From JBBRBB01 sp038206235 (GTDB lineage: Bacteria; Bacteroidota; Bacteroidia; Chitinophagales; Chitinophagaceae), in contig JBBRBB010000001.1 in the NCBI GenBank assembly GCA_038206235.1, positions 223,886 through 287,885 on the forward strand: DNA of 64,000 nt. Direction: 5' to 3'. Below are positions 24,929 to 34,026 of this stretch, piece by piece. A program made the translations under genes and the position numbers. The notes under the pieces were generated by a model that worked only from the letters and a program-made list of their open reading frames with translations, had not been told where the DNA came from and made no database searches. The first letter of the stretch is position 1; every line of letters begins with the position of its first letter.

Positions 24929-27763
24929 ATGAAAAAAGTAAAATTGCTTGTATCCCCCTTTATATTGATGGCCTTATTTATGCCATTAATAACCCTGGCT
25001 CAGGGTACCTTAACAGGCACTGTCACTGCTAATGGTAAGCCTCTCGAAAGCATAAGTGTAATAGCGTCAAAAGGCGGAGGCACTCTTACAAATAACAATG
25101 GAAAATATTTGTTGAAACTTTCGGCAGGCAGCCACTCTGTTACATTTTCAAGTCTTGGTTATGCTTCGCAAACAGTAAACGTTTCAATCACTGACGGGCA
25201 GGAACAAACACAGGATATAGTGATGATTGAAAGCAGCGGGGAGCTCGAAGGTGTTTTTGTAGTAGGTACACGTTCTCTTCCGCGTTCTGTAGTGGGAACA
25301 CCGCTGCCAATAGATAATGTAGATGCCGCAACACTTAAAACAACAGGTCAAACAACATTTGATAAAACCCTGCAATACCGCGTGCCTTCATTCAACACAG
25401 TGAATACACCGGTAAATGATGCCACTACACTTTTAGACCCTTATGAAATTAGAAACCTTGGGCCAAGCCGTACGTTGATATTAGTAAATGGCAAAAGAAA
25501 AAATTTAAGTGCTTTGCTCTATGTACAATTTTCTCCGGGACGCGGTGAAACAGGTGCAGACCTTTCAGGAATACCAATAGACGCAATTAAAAATGTTGAA
25601 ATATTACGTGATGGCGCTTCTGCGCAGTATGGTTCCGATGCCATTGCCGGTGTAATGAATGTAATTTTAAAAGATAGGTACCAATATAGTTCCCTTTCAC
25701 TGAATGGTGGTGTAACCTACAAAGGTGATGGCGCCAATTACGGATTATCTCTTAACAGCGGCGGCAATATTGGAGACAGAGGCTTTATTAATTATACGAT
25801 TGCTCTTGGTCAGCAGGATAATGCGATTCGTTCAGGAATAATTGATGTGCCAACAGAGATTGCAACTTTTGGCGGAGACCCCGTTACCGATGATGCTATC
25901 AAAAGATATTTAGCAAAATATCCAACAGGGAATAATGAAAACGGAACCGGTGAAACTACTTCATCAAAATTTGAATACAACTTAGGCGTGCCCATTGGCG
26001 ATAATGGAATGTTTTACAGTTTCGCTGGTTACGTGTTCAAAAAGGTAAACAGTAATGCAAACTTCCGCGTGCCGTATTGGAGAATTGATGAGGGTTTGCT
26101 GCATAAACCTATACCCGGTGCTCCTGACTATACCGGTTCAGGTTATGGTGATCCCGGTTCACAACTGCAAATGGATTTTGAAGCAGATAAAGCAGCCGGC
26201 GTGTATCAGGGCTATACTGGTTACGAACCAAGTTTTGATGGGGATTTATCAGACTTTTCTGGTACTGTTGGATTTAAAAATGAAGAAAACGGTTGGAAAA
26301 AGGATTTAAGTATTACTGTTGGCGGCAACCAGCAACTTTATACTGTAAATAATACAGTAAACAGAACCCTGTTAAAAGCAAGCCCCACTTCATTTAAGCC
26401 AGGCGGTTATGGCTTTTATAATGTGATAGGAAATATTGATGTTTCAAAAAGCCTTACCGATAATTTCGCTATCGGGTTTGGTACTGAGGCAAGAAAAGAA
26501 ACTTACAAAATTATTGCCGGCGATACTGCATCTTATTCAGGGCAGGGGGCAAACTCTTTCCCCGGAATACGCCAGGAAAATGCGGGCACATTCAGCAGGT
26601 ATAATATTGGTGCTTATTTCGATGCAAGCGTAAATGTTAGTAATAACTGGCTTATTGATGGTACAGTGCGTGGCGAAAAGTATAGTGATTTTGGAAGTGC
26701 ATTTGTTTACCGTGCTTCGACACGCATAAAACTTTCAGGCGATAATTTGGTATTAAGAGGTTCTGCTTCTACAGGTTTCCGTGCACCAACCCTGCACCAG
26801 ATTTATGCACAGTCAACGCAGGCTTCCTTTGCAGGCGGTACAATTGTATCATCAGGTTTGTTCAACAACAACAGCAAGGAGGCATTTTTATTAGGCGTAC
26901 CAAAACTGAAACCTGAAAAATCAACGAACTTTACTGTTGGCTTAGGCACAAAACCTGCAAGAAATTTGAGCTTAACTCTCGATTTCTATGATATTACAAT
27001 TCGGGACAGGATTGTGTATAGCTCATCCATTTCATCTGACGATACCACTACAGCACTTTATCATATACTTCATCCCGGAAATGGTACAGATTTAGCAAGC
27101 GTACAGTTTTTTATTAATGGAATAAAAACACATACATCCGGTTTAGATTTTGTAGGCAATTACAGGAATATTGCTTTAGGCAGAGGAAAATTAGAAGTAA
27201 ACCTTGCCGCCAATTATACAATCAAGAATGAAATTGTGGGCAGCCCTAATGACCCGAAACCCATTAAAGATGCAGGCTCTACAATTTTAAGTACACAAAT
27301 AAAATCATTACTCACCAAAAGCCGTCCTGAATACAAAGGCATACTTGGTCTTGATTATGACGTGAACAAATGGTACTTTAATTTAAATAATACATTATTT
27401 GGCCCAACTGAGTTTCAGGACTTAGATAATGGTGGTTCTATTATGGAGCATATAAAACAAAAGTTTACTACAAATGTTGTTACCGATTTGAATATCGGTT
27501 ATGACATCACTCCAAAAATAAATGCATCTGTTACTGTAAACAACTTGTTTAATGTATTGCCTAAATGGGATTTGGAATTAACAGGCAATTCTTCTGATCC
27601 TAATTATGATGATGCCGTTGCAACGCTTAACGATCCGGCTGCAAAAAGCCTGTTGGAAGGCTTCCTCGAGTTTAGCGGCAGATATCGCATTTTGGCTTAC
27701 AATGGCGCCCAGTTTAGCCAGTTGGGAACTATATTCCAGGCTACTCTTACTTTTAAGTTTTAG
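24929..27763 (+). CDS. TonB-dependent receptor with carboxypeptidase-regulatory-like domain
   Basis: This 944-residue outer-membrane protein has a signal peptide to about residue 25. A CarboxypepD_reg-like domain follows at about 26-110 (GTLTGTVTANGKPLESISVIA...GKYLLKLSAGSHSVTFSSLGYAS). The plug at about 130-250 contains ILRDGASAQYGSDAIAGVMN, the conserved plug end. The long 22-strand barrel ends in FQATLTFKF, a typical terminal Phe. There is no SusD partner next to it and no N-terminal secretin/STN domain, so it is more like a siderophore, vitamin or peptide receptor than a SusCD pair. The substrate is unknown. Confidence 0.9.
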   Translation: MKKVKLLVSPFILMALFMPLITLAQGTLTGTVTANGKPLESISVIASKGGGTLTNNNGKYLLKLSAGSHSVTFSSLGYASQTVNVSITDGQEQTQDIVMIESSGELEGVFVVGTRSLPRSVVGTPLPIDNVDAATLKTTGQTTFDKTLQYRVPSFNTVNTPVNDATTLLDPYEIRNLGPSRTLILVNGKRKNLSALLYVQFSPGRGETGADLSGIPIDAIKNVEILRDGASAQYGSDAIAGVMNVILKDRYQYSSLSLNGGVTYKGDGANYGLSLNSGGNIGDRGFINYTIALGQQDNAIRSGIIDVPTEIATFGGDPVTDDAIKRYLAKYPTGNNENGTGETTSSKFEYNLGVPIGDNGMFYSFAGYVFKKVNSNANFRVPYWRIDEGLLHKPIPGAPDYTGSGYGDPGSQLQMDFEADKAAGVYQGYTGYEPSFDGDLSDFSGTVGFKNEENGWKKDLSITVGGNQQLYTVNNTVNRTLLKASPTSFKPGGYGFYNVIGNIDVSKSLTDNFAIGFGTEARKETYKIIAGDTASYSGQGANSFPGIRQENAGTFSRYNIGAYFDASVNVSNNWLIDGTVRGEKYSDFGSAFVYRASTRIKLSGDNLVLRGSASTGFRAPTLHQIYAQSTQASFAGGTIVSSGLFNNNSKEAFLLGVPKLKPEKSTNFTVGLGTKPARNLSLTLDFYDITIRDRIVYSSSISSDDTTTALYHILHPGNGTDLASVQFFINGIKTHTSGLDFVGNYRNIALGRGKLEVNLAANYTIKNEIVGSPNDPKPIKDAGSTILSTQIKSLLTKSRPEYKGILGLDYDVNKWYFNLNNTLFGPTEFQDLDNGGSIMEHIKQKFTTNVVTDLNIGYDITPKINASVTVNNLFNVLPKWDLELTGNSSDPNYDDAVATLNDPAAKSLLEGFLEFSGRYRILAYNGAQFSQLGTIFQATLTFKF

Positions 27764-27789
27764 AATTTTTAAATATCCTTCAATAAACA

Positions 27790-27830
27790 TAAAGGGATCA
27801 GTTTCAAACAGAAACTAATCCCTTTTATTT
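27790..27830 (+). terminator. Rho-independent terminator of the TonB-dependent receptor gene
   Basis: AAAGGGATCAGTTTC pairs with GAAACTAATCCCTTT with one mismatch position, around a short loop, followed by TTATTTTGTTTTT. It begins about 27 bases after the stop codon. Confidence 0.85.
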
Positions 27831-27897
27831 TGTTTTTCGCTCTATTATTTTTGTATTTGAAATTTCTGCAATTTGCCTGACTATATTTTTTAATGTT

Positions 27898-27930
27898 CCT
27901 GTTTACCGTTTACCGTTTACTGTTTACTGG
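27898..27930. repeat. Short tandem repeat of a gtttacc-like unit
   Basis: About four imperfect copies of a seven-base unit (gtttacc, gtttacc, gtttact, gtttact) in the gap before the methyltransferase gene. It has the same texture as the coding repeats near 300, 540 and 50700. Confidence 0.55.
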
Positions 27931-27957
27931 CTTTAGTGATTCTTAAAAAAAATTTCA

Positions 27958-28734
27958 ATGAGTATATATGATACTGAAGATTCAGTTCAAAAATCTTTCG
28001 ACGAAAATTTTATTCCTGAAGAGCAATTGCAAACACAATGGGCAGAATTTATAGAATTGAAAAAAATAATCGCTGAGTTATCCTCCATTAAAAAATTCCC
28101 GGTTTCCATTTTAGATATTGGTATAGGGGATGCCCGCATTGTAAAACACCTGTGTGGTATAAAAGAAATTTGGGATAGCGTGGCTTCGTATCATGGCATT
28201 GACAATGCAGAGCCATGCATTGCTATTTCAAACAAGGTTATTAAAGATTTGAATATTCACGACAAAGTATCCGTTAGTCTTTTACGTGCAGGCCAGTTAA
28301 ATACTCTGAATAAAAAATACGATATAATTATGACAACCTGGTTTACAGCCGGAAATTTTTATCCTGAAAATTTTCCCTTTGAAACGTATAAAGAAGAATG
28401 CAAAAAAATTGACTTAACAAAAAATGAAGAGTTTGAAAAAATTTTTTCATCTGCTTATAATCTTTTAAACCCCGGCGGAGAAATTGTACTTGGCTCCTGC
28501 TATATTGATAACGACAGCACAAGAAAAAAGCAGGAAGAATTTTATAAAAAATTGGGGATGTCTGTAATTACCGATGCGCAGGATACCTTTACTGCAACCA
28601 AAGAAAAATTCTGGTCGCAAAGGTTTAATAGAAAGAAAATACGAGACTATTTTAGTTTTGTTGCACCTGATAAAATTATTTTTACTCCATTGGATACATA
28701 TAATTTTGCAATGCAGGTAAGAATAAAAAAGTAG
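27958..28734 (+). CDS. SAM-dependent methyltransferase
   Basis: This 258-residue class I methyltransferase has motif I as SILDIGIGDARIVKHL (near residue 50) and an acidic residue after strand 2 (YHGIDNAEP). YDIIMTTWFTAGNFYPENF sits in the motif IV position and NLLNPGGEIVLGS corresponds to motif VI. There is no membrane segment. The substrate is not evident; the family includes small-molecule and lipid methyltransferases. It stands alone between the receptor gene and the restriction-modification system. Confidence 0.7.
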   Translation: MSIYDTEDSVQKSFDENFIPEEQLQTQWAEFIELKKIIAELSSIKKFPVSILDIGIGDARIVKHLCGIKEIWDSVASYHGIDNAEPCIAISNKVIKDLNIHDKVSVSLLRAGQLNTLNKKYDIIMTTWFTAGNFYPENFPFETYKEECKKIDLTKNEEFEKIFSSAYNLLNPGGEIVLGSCYIDNDSTRKKQEEFYKKLGMSVITDAQDTFTATKEKFWSQRFNRKKIRDYFSFVAPDKIIFTPLDTYNFAMQVRIKK

Positions 28735-28900
28735 CTGCAACGTTAGCAGCACCTCTATCACCAGGACACTCCGCTATTGTTCTGAAAAGCAAGGCATCAA
28801 CAGCCCACGCATATTTTGGCCCATTTTGCAAGCACACAGACTTGACACAAAAGCAACTTGCAATAGAGCTAAAAATTTTCATGCAACATTTAACAGCTAT

Positions 28901-28925
28901 ACTCATAGTCCGTTGTATGATAAAC
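28901..28925. promoter_or_regulatory. C-box operator of the restriction-modification controller
   Basis: ACTCATAGTCCGTTG at 28901-28915 matches the C-box consensus ACTTATAGTCCGTG of PvuII-type controller operons, apart from one base in the middle and the last position. The following TATGATAAACT could be a weaker second half-site. It lies 24-48 bases before the controller start codon. A controller binding here would activate its own gene and the endonuclease gene. Confidence 0.6.
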
Positions 28926-28948
28926 TACAAAGCTTAACCTTTGTGTTT

Positions 28949-29167
28949 GTGAATATAAGAGTTAAAATAGGCAAACGTTTAAGAGAGCTAAGAACCAAAA
29001 AAGGTTTAAGCCAGGAAAAGTTCTCATTCATTTGTGAACTCGACCGTACCTATATTGCAAGTATCGAACAAGGGAGAAGAAATGTTTCAATTGCAAACAT
29101 TGAAAAGATTGCAAAGGGATTGGATATGTCTGTCTATGAATTTTTTAAATCAGATTTGTTCAAGTAA
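28949..29167 (+). CDS. XRE-type controller (C) protein of a type II RM system
   Basis: The 72-residue product is a single helix-turn-helix domain: KIGKRLRELRTKKGLSQEKFSF, then ICELDRTYIASIEQGRRNVSIANIEKIAKGLDMSVYEFF. The RTYI-x-x-I-E-x-G-x-R-N-x-S recognition helix is typical of restriction controllers such as C.PvuII and C.AhdI. No ATG is in frame near the domain start; I chose the GTG at 28949. TTAACCTTTG directly upstream resembles a Bacteroidota -7 element, so the mRNA could start at or near the GTG (leaderless), as is known for some C genes. The stop codon is one base before the endonuclease ATG. Confidence 0.8.
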   Translation: MNIRVKIGKRLRELRTKKGLSQEKFSFICELDRTYIASIEQGRRNVSIANIEKIAKGLDMSVYEFFKSDLFK

Positions 29168-29168
29168 T

Positions 29169-29870
29169 ATGGACATACAAGAATTTGAAACACTTATTTT
29201 AAGCGAACTAAAAAAAGTTGTAGAAGCAATACTTCAAAATTATCCTGAACCAAATATATCAGCTAAATCCAGAGCAGGGGCAGAAATAAGTTCGATGCTT
29301 GAGGAACAATTTGTAAATGAAACTCAAAACCATGAATTTTTTAAGAAGTCTCTTGCCTCTCCTGCAGGTGCAACTAAGAATCCTTGGGATGCGATAACGT
29401 ACTTTTTATATAAAGGTCATGAAGAAGTTATATGGATAGACTTCAAAGCTGTTAAAGTATCAAGTGCTGATAGTAATCCAGATATTGGAACTCCTGGTAA
29501 AATAATTGCATTAATCGAAAGTGGCTTTTTCTATCTGGTTTACGTTTTTGTTTATTATGAAGAAACAAAGAACGGGCTGAAGTTTGTGACCAATGCACAA
29601 AATGACTTAGTCAAACTATATTTTTTGAAAGACATTAGCTCTACTTTTAGAAGAAACCCCAAAAATCAACTTCAGGTAAATATATCTGCGCCACCTGAAC
29701 AGAGAACAAGAGAAGAGTTTATAAATTTGTTTTTTGGCAAAATTGAAGAAAGTCATAAAAGACAAATTGCAATTTCAAAGAAGGTTTTGGAGCAGCTTGA
29801 AACAGGAAACATGAAAATCAAGTTGCTTGAAATAAATAAACAACTAGAAGAAAAAATCAAAAAGCTTTAA
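29169..29870 (+). CDS. Type II restriction endonuclease (PD-(D/E)xK-like)
   Basis: The 233-residue product has a candidate nuclease core: NPWDAITYFLYKG followed by EVIWIDFKAVKV. This gives Asp, then Asp-x-Lys (IDFKAVK), as in PD-(D/E)xK enzymes. The C-terminus is a charged helix. The assignment rests mainly on context. The gene starts one base after a C-protein gene with a C-box and overlaps by 14 bases the end of a convergent DNA methyltransferase gene. The ATG at 29169 follows the controller stop and is preferred to an upstream in-frame start inside that gene. The recognition sequence is unknown. Confidence 0.75.
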   Translation: MDIQEFETLILSELKKVVEAILQNYPEPNISAKSRAGAEISSMLEEQFVNETQNHEFFKKSLASPAGATKNPWDAITYFLYKGHEEVIWIDFKAVKVSSADSNPDIGTPGKIIALIESGFFYLVYVFVYYEETKNGLKFVTNAQNDLVKLYFLKDISSTFRRNPKNQLQVNISAPPEQRTREEFINLFFGKIEESHKRQIAISKKVLEQLETGNMKIKLLEINKQLEEKIKKL

Positions 29871-31608
29871 TGCTGTTAGAAATATTTTTAATTTCAGAAC
29901 TAGTCAGCTGATAATACTCATAAACAGTGGTATCAATTTTTTTTATTGCTTCGCTTTTTTCAGTTGGATTTTCATAAACAAATTTGCCCAGCTTAGAAAT
30001 TTTATTTTGTAACTCTTTATCAGTCGGAATATAAATCGATCCCAAATCTGAAATTTTTATTTGAGGCTGCTTGCCTTGTGAATACCTGATTATATTCATC
30101 TGTTGAGCATAGTATGTGACTAATTCAGAATTTAACCAACTACAGAGAAAATATAAAAAGCTAATTGTTTCAGCAGAATTATTTCTAAGTGAAAAAATAT
30201 ATAAGCTATTATTCGCTGAACTTCTTTTTAAATCTATGGTTGCAACAATCTCCTTTGCAGATTGTCTTATATAAATTTTAGGGTTGTCATAGATTATAGT
30301 TTCGCCTAAGCCAATTCGTTTTTTGTTTTTTACTCCCGCATCTTCAAGTTGAATTTTCAGTTTATCATTAATCTCATCTTGAAGAGATTTGTTATAAAAG
30401 AAATATTTTTTAAAACTTAAATTTCCATACTTTTCTGAAAGTGCTTTTGAACCTTGATAGTAAGGATAAACAAGTTTTTCATCTTTTTGTTTGTAATCAT
30501 AAAAAGTAAACTTGTTTTCCATATCAAGAAGCATTACACAAGTTCTTAAATTTTTATTTGGAAACAATTCCAATAAATTTTTATCCTCCTTCGAAACTAC
30601 CCTATCAATGATTTGTTTTGAAATGTCGCAGGCGTTAAATCTAAATTTGTATTCATCGTTTTTATTTAACCAGCTTGATTGCGGAACAAAATAGGTCGTT
30701 TGTGTTTTATGGTTATGTATTTTTACTTTATTATCTTTTGTAAAAATGGATTTTGCAATTTTTAAAATTATCTGACCACTCGCAACATCAAAGTCTTTAA
30801 TGTTTACTTGCAATTCTTCAATCCTTGTTTTTTCCAACAAATATTTTCGTGTGAACTCATAAGCAGTTTCAAAAAAAGAAACATCAATAATAAAACTTAG
30901 CTTTCCTTCAACTTTAAGAAAATCCAGAGAATGTTCAATAAATAACATCACAAGATTAATCTTACCGTTTTTTACATAATCAGGAAACTGATTATAATTT
31001 TTTAAGTAATTAATCCTTTGTTCTTCGTTTTGCTTTTTATCTCTGCGTCCATATAGTGTAACATAAGGAGGATTACCTATTACATAATCAAATGTGCCAT
31101 ATAAAAAAGTAAATGAAGTTTCTCTTGGCACCTCAAATAAAGATTGGCCTGATGCAACTTTGTCTGTAAAATCCCAAACAATGGAATTAAAAGAGCCATT
31201 GTACTCATCAGCAAATAGGTATTTATACAGGGACTTTATATTGAAAATAGTTTTCTCAATCATTTCTTTTTCTATATCTACAAAAAAAATATTGCTGCCA
31301 ATAAAATTTGAAATCAAGTTCTCATCAGGAAATAATTGATAGACATCTGAAATTAATTTCAAAATAAAAATCCCTTGACCGCACGATGGTTCAAGAATGC
31401 GTTTAGTAAAAATATCAGATTTGATATCAATTACACTTAAAACATTTTCAACCGTTGACAATGAATTAGTGAGAAAAACACCATTCTGCTTCCGACTTAT
31501 TTTGTTTAAATGTTGCTCAAATCCCAACTGACCAGAGACAATCCGACCAAGAAAAAAAGAAATTTGATTTTTACTTTTAAGTTCTTTTACAAACATCGAC
31601 ACATACAA
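29857..31608 (-). CDS. N6-adenine DNA methyltransferase (Eco57I/TaqI-like, gamma class) of the RM system
   Basis: This 583-residue enzyme has motif I as ILEPSCGQGIFILKL near residue 90 and motif IV as IGNPPYVTLYGRR near residue 180. That order (FxGxG-like first, NPPY later) is the gamma class. The C-terminal half contains a TaqI-like specificity region ending in a coiled segment. It protects the host at the site cut by the adjacent endonuclease. The genes are convergent and overlap by 14 bases. An internal Met at position 5 (MFVKELK) could be the true start. Neighbouring GC and codon use look a little different from the flanking genes, which fits horizontal transfer. Confidence 0.85.
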   Translation of the reverse strand: MYVSMFVKELKSKNQISFFLGRIVSGQLGFEQHLNKISRKQNGVFLTNSLSTVENVLSVIDIKSDIFTKRILEPSCGQGIFILKLISDVYQLFPDENLISNFIGSNIFFVDIEKEMIEKTIFNIKSLYKYLFADEYNGSFNSIVWDFTDKVASGQSLFEVPRETSFTFLYGTFDYVIGNPPYVTLYGRRDKKQNEEQRINYLKNYNQFPDYVKNGKINLVMLFIEHSLDFLKVEGKLSFIIDVSFFETAYEFTRKYLLEKTRIEELQVNIKDFDVASGQIILKIAKSIFTKDNKVKIHNHKTQTTYFVPQSSWLNKNDEYKFRFNACDISKQIIDRVVSKEDKNLLELFPNKNLRTCVMLLDMENKFTFYDYKQKDEKLVYPYYQGSKALSEKYGNLSFKKYFFYNKSLQDEINDKLKIQLEDAGVKNKKRIGLGETIIYDNPKIYIRQSAKEIVATIDLKRSSANNSLYIFSLRNNSAETISFLYFLCSWLNSELVTYYAQQMNIIRYSQGKQPQIKISDLGSIYIPTDKELQNKISKLGKFVYENPTEKSEAIKKIDTTVYEYYQLTSSEIKNISNSIKAF

Positions 31609-31669
31609 TTTTTTAGATTGTCAAATATAGAAATGATACTTATAATCTACAAACATTTTTTTCAACATT

Positions 31670-32479
31670 CTACCCATCGGTACTTTCTGCATATCCGTTT
31701 ACACAATATTTTACTTTGTGGTTTATAGCATATTTTACCATGCTCATATTTCTTTCATCATGTTCGCGGGAACACAATGAATGATGCAGATGAAAACAAA
31801 CAGCTCTGTACTTTACTGATTTTTTTAAGATGCCGCTGTTTATAAATCGTGCTGCCAGTTCTATATCTTCTCTTCCCCATCCTGTAATATCATTATTGTA
31901 GCCGTTCACCTTTATAAAATCATTTTTATAAAAAGACATATTGCATCCAATCACATCTCCCGGCAAGTTTGGGTTTGAAAATAAAAAATTAATCTTCGAA
32001 AAAAATTTATTATAAAAAGCATTAAAGCGATTGATTATACCGCCTGATAAAAAATGTAAATAAATTTTTTTTGAGTGCAGCAGTTTGTTTGTTTTTTTAC
32101 TGTTAAGCGAGGTTCTGCTGCCTCTTATAAAATAACCGGGTCTTGCCTCATATAAATGTTCCTGCACAAAAGAGGGATGAATAATAATATCGCCGTCAAT
32201 TTGAATAATATAGTCGCCTTTGCTTTGCCTGATGGCCTGGTTAAGAATAATTGTTTTTCTAAATCCTTCATCATGATGCCAAACATGATATACAGGCGCA
32301 GCAAATTTTTTTTTATAGCTATCAATTAAATTTTTAGTGTTTTCTGAAGAGCCATCATCGGCAATAATTATTTCATCAGGCAAAACTTTTTGCTCTAATA
32401 TACTTAACAGGCAGAGTTCCAGCGCAGCCGGCCGGTTATAGGTTGAAATTACTAGGCTGTTGGTAAATTGTTCCTTCAT
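31670..32479 (-). CDS. Family 2 glycosyltransferase with GT7-like C-terminal domain
   Basis: The 269-residue enzyme has a GT2 start (SLVISTYNRPAALELCLLSIL, EIIIADDGSS) and a D-x-D site in YIIQIDGDIIIHPSF. A galactosyltransferase-like C-terminal segment follows (GWGREDIELAARFINSG). It is cytoplasmic and probably adds a sugar to a lipid-linked or surface glycan. The gene lies 61 bases from the methyltransferase start, outside the RM block, and faces left like it. Confidence 0.85.
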   Translation of the reverse strand: MKEQFTNSLVISTYNRPAALELCLLSILEQKVLPDEIIIADDGSSENTKNLIDSYKKKFAAPVYHVWHHDEGFRKTIILNQAIRQSKGDYIIQIDGDIIIHPSFVQEHLYEARPGYFIRGSRTSLNSKKTNKLLHSKKIYLHFLSGGIINRFNAFYNKFFSKINFLFSNPNLPGDVIGCNMSFYKNDFIKVNGYNNDITGWGREDIELAARFINSGILKKSVKYRAVCFHLHHSLCSREHDERNMSMVKYAINHKVKYCVNGYAESTDG

Positions 32480-32608
32480 TTAAACTTGCAATAGCATAAG
32501 TGAATAATTTGTTGCTTGTAGTTTTTTATCTGAAATCATTATCGTTTCAAAATCAATTTCAATTTTACAAATTTTACTTCATATTCAGAATTCAGGTATC
32601 ATTCATTC

Positions 32609-32639
32609 TTGAATATTAAAATTGAGATAAATAAATTTG
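32609..32639 (+). promoter_or_regulatory. Bacteroidota-type promoter upstream of the Lon-domain gene
   Basis: TTG at 32609-32611 is followed after 20 bases by TAAATTTG at 32632-32639. This fits the TTTG/TAnnTTTG (-33/-7) pattern of the primary sigma factor in this phylum. The start codon is 24 bases downstream. Confidence 0.45.
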
Positions 32640-32662
32640 CCGTACCATATTTGCATTTATCT

Positions 32663-33301
32663 ATGACCAATTTCATTCCCATATTTCCGCTTGAAGTAGT
32701 AGTGTATCCCGGTGAAACACTTAACCTGCATATTTTTGAAGCTCGCTACAAGGAGCTTATCAATGAATGTTTCAAAGAGAAAAAATATTTTGGCGTCCCA
32801 TCTGTAATTAAAAACAAGGTTAGTGAAATGGGCACTCTTGTTGAAGTTATTGAAATGGCAAAAGTATATGATGATGGAAGAATGGATATTGTTACAAGAG
32901 GGATAAGTATTTTTAGGATATTAGAGATAATTAAAACAATTCCTGATAAGCTTTATTGTGGGGCTATAGTAAATCATCCGCCAAATAATATCACTGTAAA
33001 TAAAAAAATGATACAGCCGATTATCGCATCTGTAAAAGAGTTGCACAGGTTATTGAAAGTTGATAAAAAATTCAATAAACCAGATTCAGAAATGGTAAGC
33101 TACGATGTGGCTCATCACGCAGGCTTAATGCTTGAAGAAGAATATGAACTGCTGGAATTGCTGAGAGAAGACCAGCGCCTCGAATATTTGAAAAGGCATT
33201 TACAAAAAGTTATTCTTCTTATAGCCAGCGTAGAAAACATGAAGAAGAAAATAAAATTAAACGGGCATTTCAGGGAACTGAAGGGGTTTGATTTTTTATA
33301 G
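32663..33301 (+). CDS. Lon substrate-binding-domain protein
   Basis: This 212-residue protein consists of a LON N-terminal-type domain (PF02190) without the ATPase or protease domains. It opens with MTNFIPIFPLEVVVYPGETLNLHIFEARYKELI and continues with a helical bundle (YELLELLREDQRLEYLKRHLQKVILLI). The ATG at 32663 gives the canonical domain start and follows the promoter closely. Stand-alone LON-domain proteins are widespread in Bacteroidota. The role is not established but may involve handling of unfolded proteins. Confidence 0.85.
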   Translation: MTNFIPIFPLEVVVYPGETLNLHIFEARYKELINECFKEKKYFGVPSVIKNKVSEMGTLVEVIEMAKVYDDGRMDIVTRGISIFRILEIIKTIPDKLYCGAIVNHPPNNITVNKKMIQPIIASVKELHRLLKVDKKFNKPDSEMVSYDVAHHAGLMLEEEYELLELLREDQRLEYLKRHLQKVILLIASVENMKKKIKLNGHFRELKGFDFL

Positions 33302-33303
33302 CT

Positions 33304-33954
33304 TTACTGCATTAATTGCTGCAAAGCTCTTAAATTTTCTTTTTTGTTGAAAACAGCTTTTGTATCTATACTAAATCCTTCTATCACCTTGCTGGTTACA
33401 ACCCCATTCTTTCCTTTAAATTCAAGTTCATATTTATTTGTTTGCAAAATATATTGTTCAATGGTTTTATTTCGCGGGTCTATCAGCCAATATTCTGCAA
33501 CTCCATGGAGTGCATAATCCTGCATTTTAATTCCTCTGTCAATATTTTCAGTTGTGGAAGAAATAATTTCTACAATCATATCCGGCGCAGGAAAAAGCAC
33601 TTGTTCATCTGTAAAGTGTTTTGCCTTCTCTTTTTTGAAAAATACTATATCTGGTTCATAGCTGTTGCGGGTAAGCTCTATCATTCTTTTTTCAGCATCC
33701 GTTTCACCAAGATCATTTTTATCAGCATATACCCGAATTAAAGTAAGTAAGTAAGTCATTGCAATACCATGCTGCCTTCTCACAGGCGAATGCATCACCA
33801 CTTCACCATTAATAAATTCTGCCTTATCTTCTTCCGTGATTGTATTATAAAATTCTTTCCTCAATTTACTTTCTTCTTTTAATTTTTCCTGCAATTCATT
33901 TACAATAATTTTCAGGTCAGGTCTTTGAATTATTTCGTTTAACATCGCATTCAT
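33304..33954 (-). CDS. Uma2-family (DUF820) putative nuclease
   Basis: This 216-residue protein has a Uma2 restriction-endonuclease-like fold: EPDIVFFKKE (Asp of the PD motif), PAPDMIVEIISSTTENIDRG (E-I-S motif), then KMQDYALHGVAEYWLIDPRNK (Glu and Tyr of the core). Uma2 proteins are PD-(D/E)xK superfamily members of unknown biological role and often occur in several copies per genome. Two more lie at 37852 and 38471. The 3' end comes two bases from the Lon-domain gene on the other strand. Confidence 0.8.
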   Translation of the reverse strand: MNAMLNEIIQRPDLKIIVNELQEKLKEESKLRKEFYNTITEEDKAEFINGEVVMHSPVRRQHGIAMTYLLTLIRVYADKNDLGETDAEKRMIELTRNSYEPDIVFFKKEKAKHFTDEQVLFPAPDMIVEIISSTTENIDRGIKMQDYALHGVAEYWLIDPRNKTIEQYILQTNKYELEFKGKNGVVTSKVIEGFSIDTKAVFNKKENLRALQQLMQ

Positions 33955-34026
33955 ATACCGGAAAATTTAAACACTAAATTAATAAAACTAACTTGCAGCA
34001 ACTAATTTTGCCGCAAGTAAAATGAT

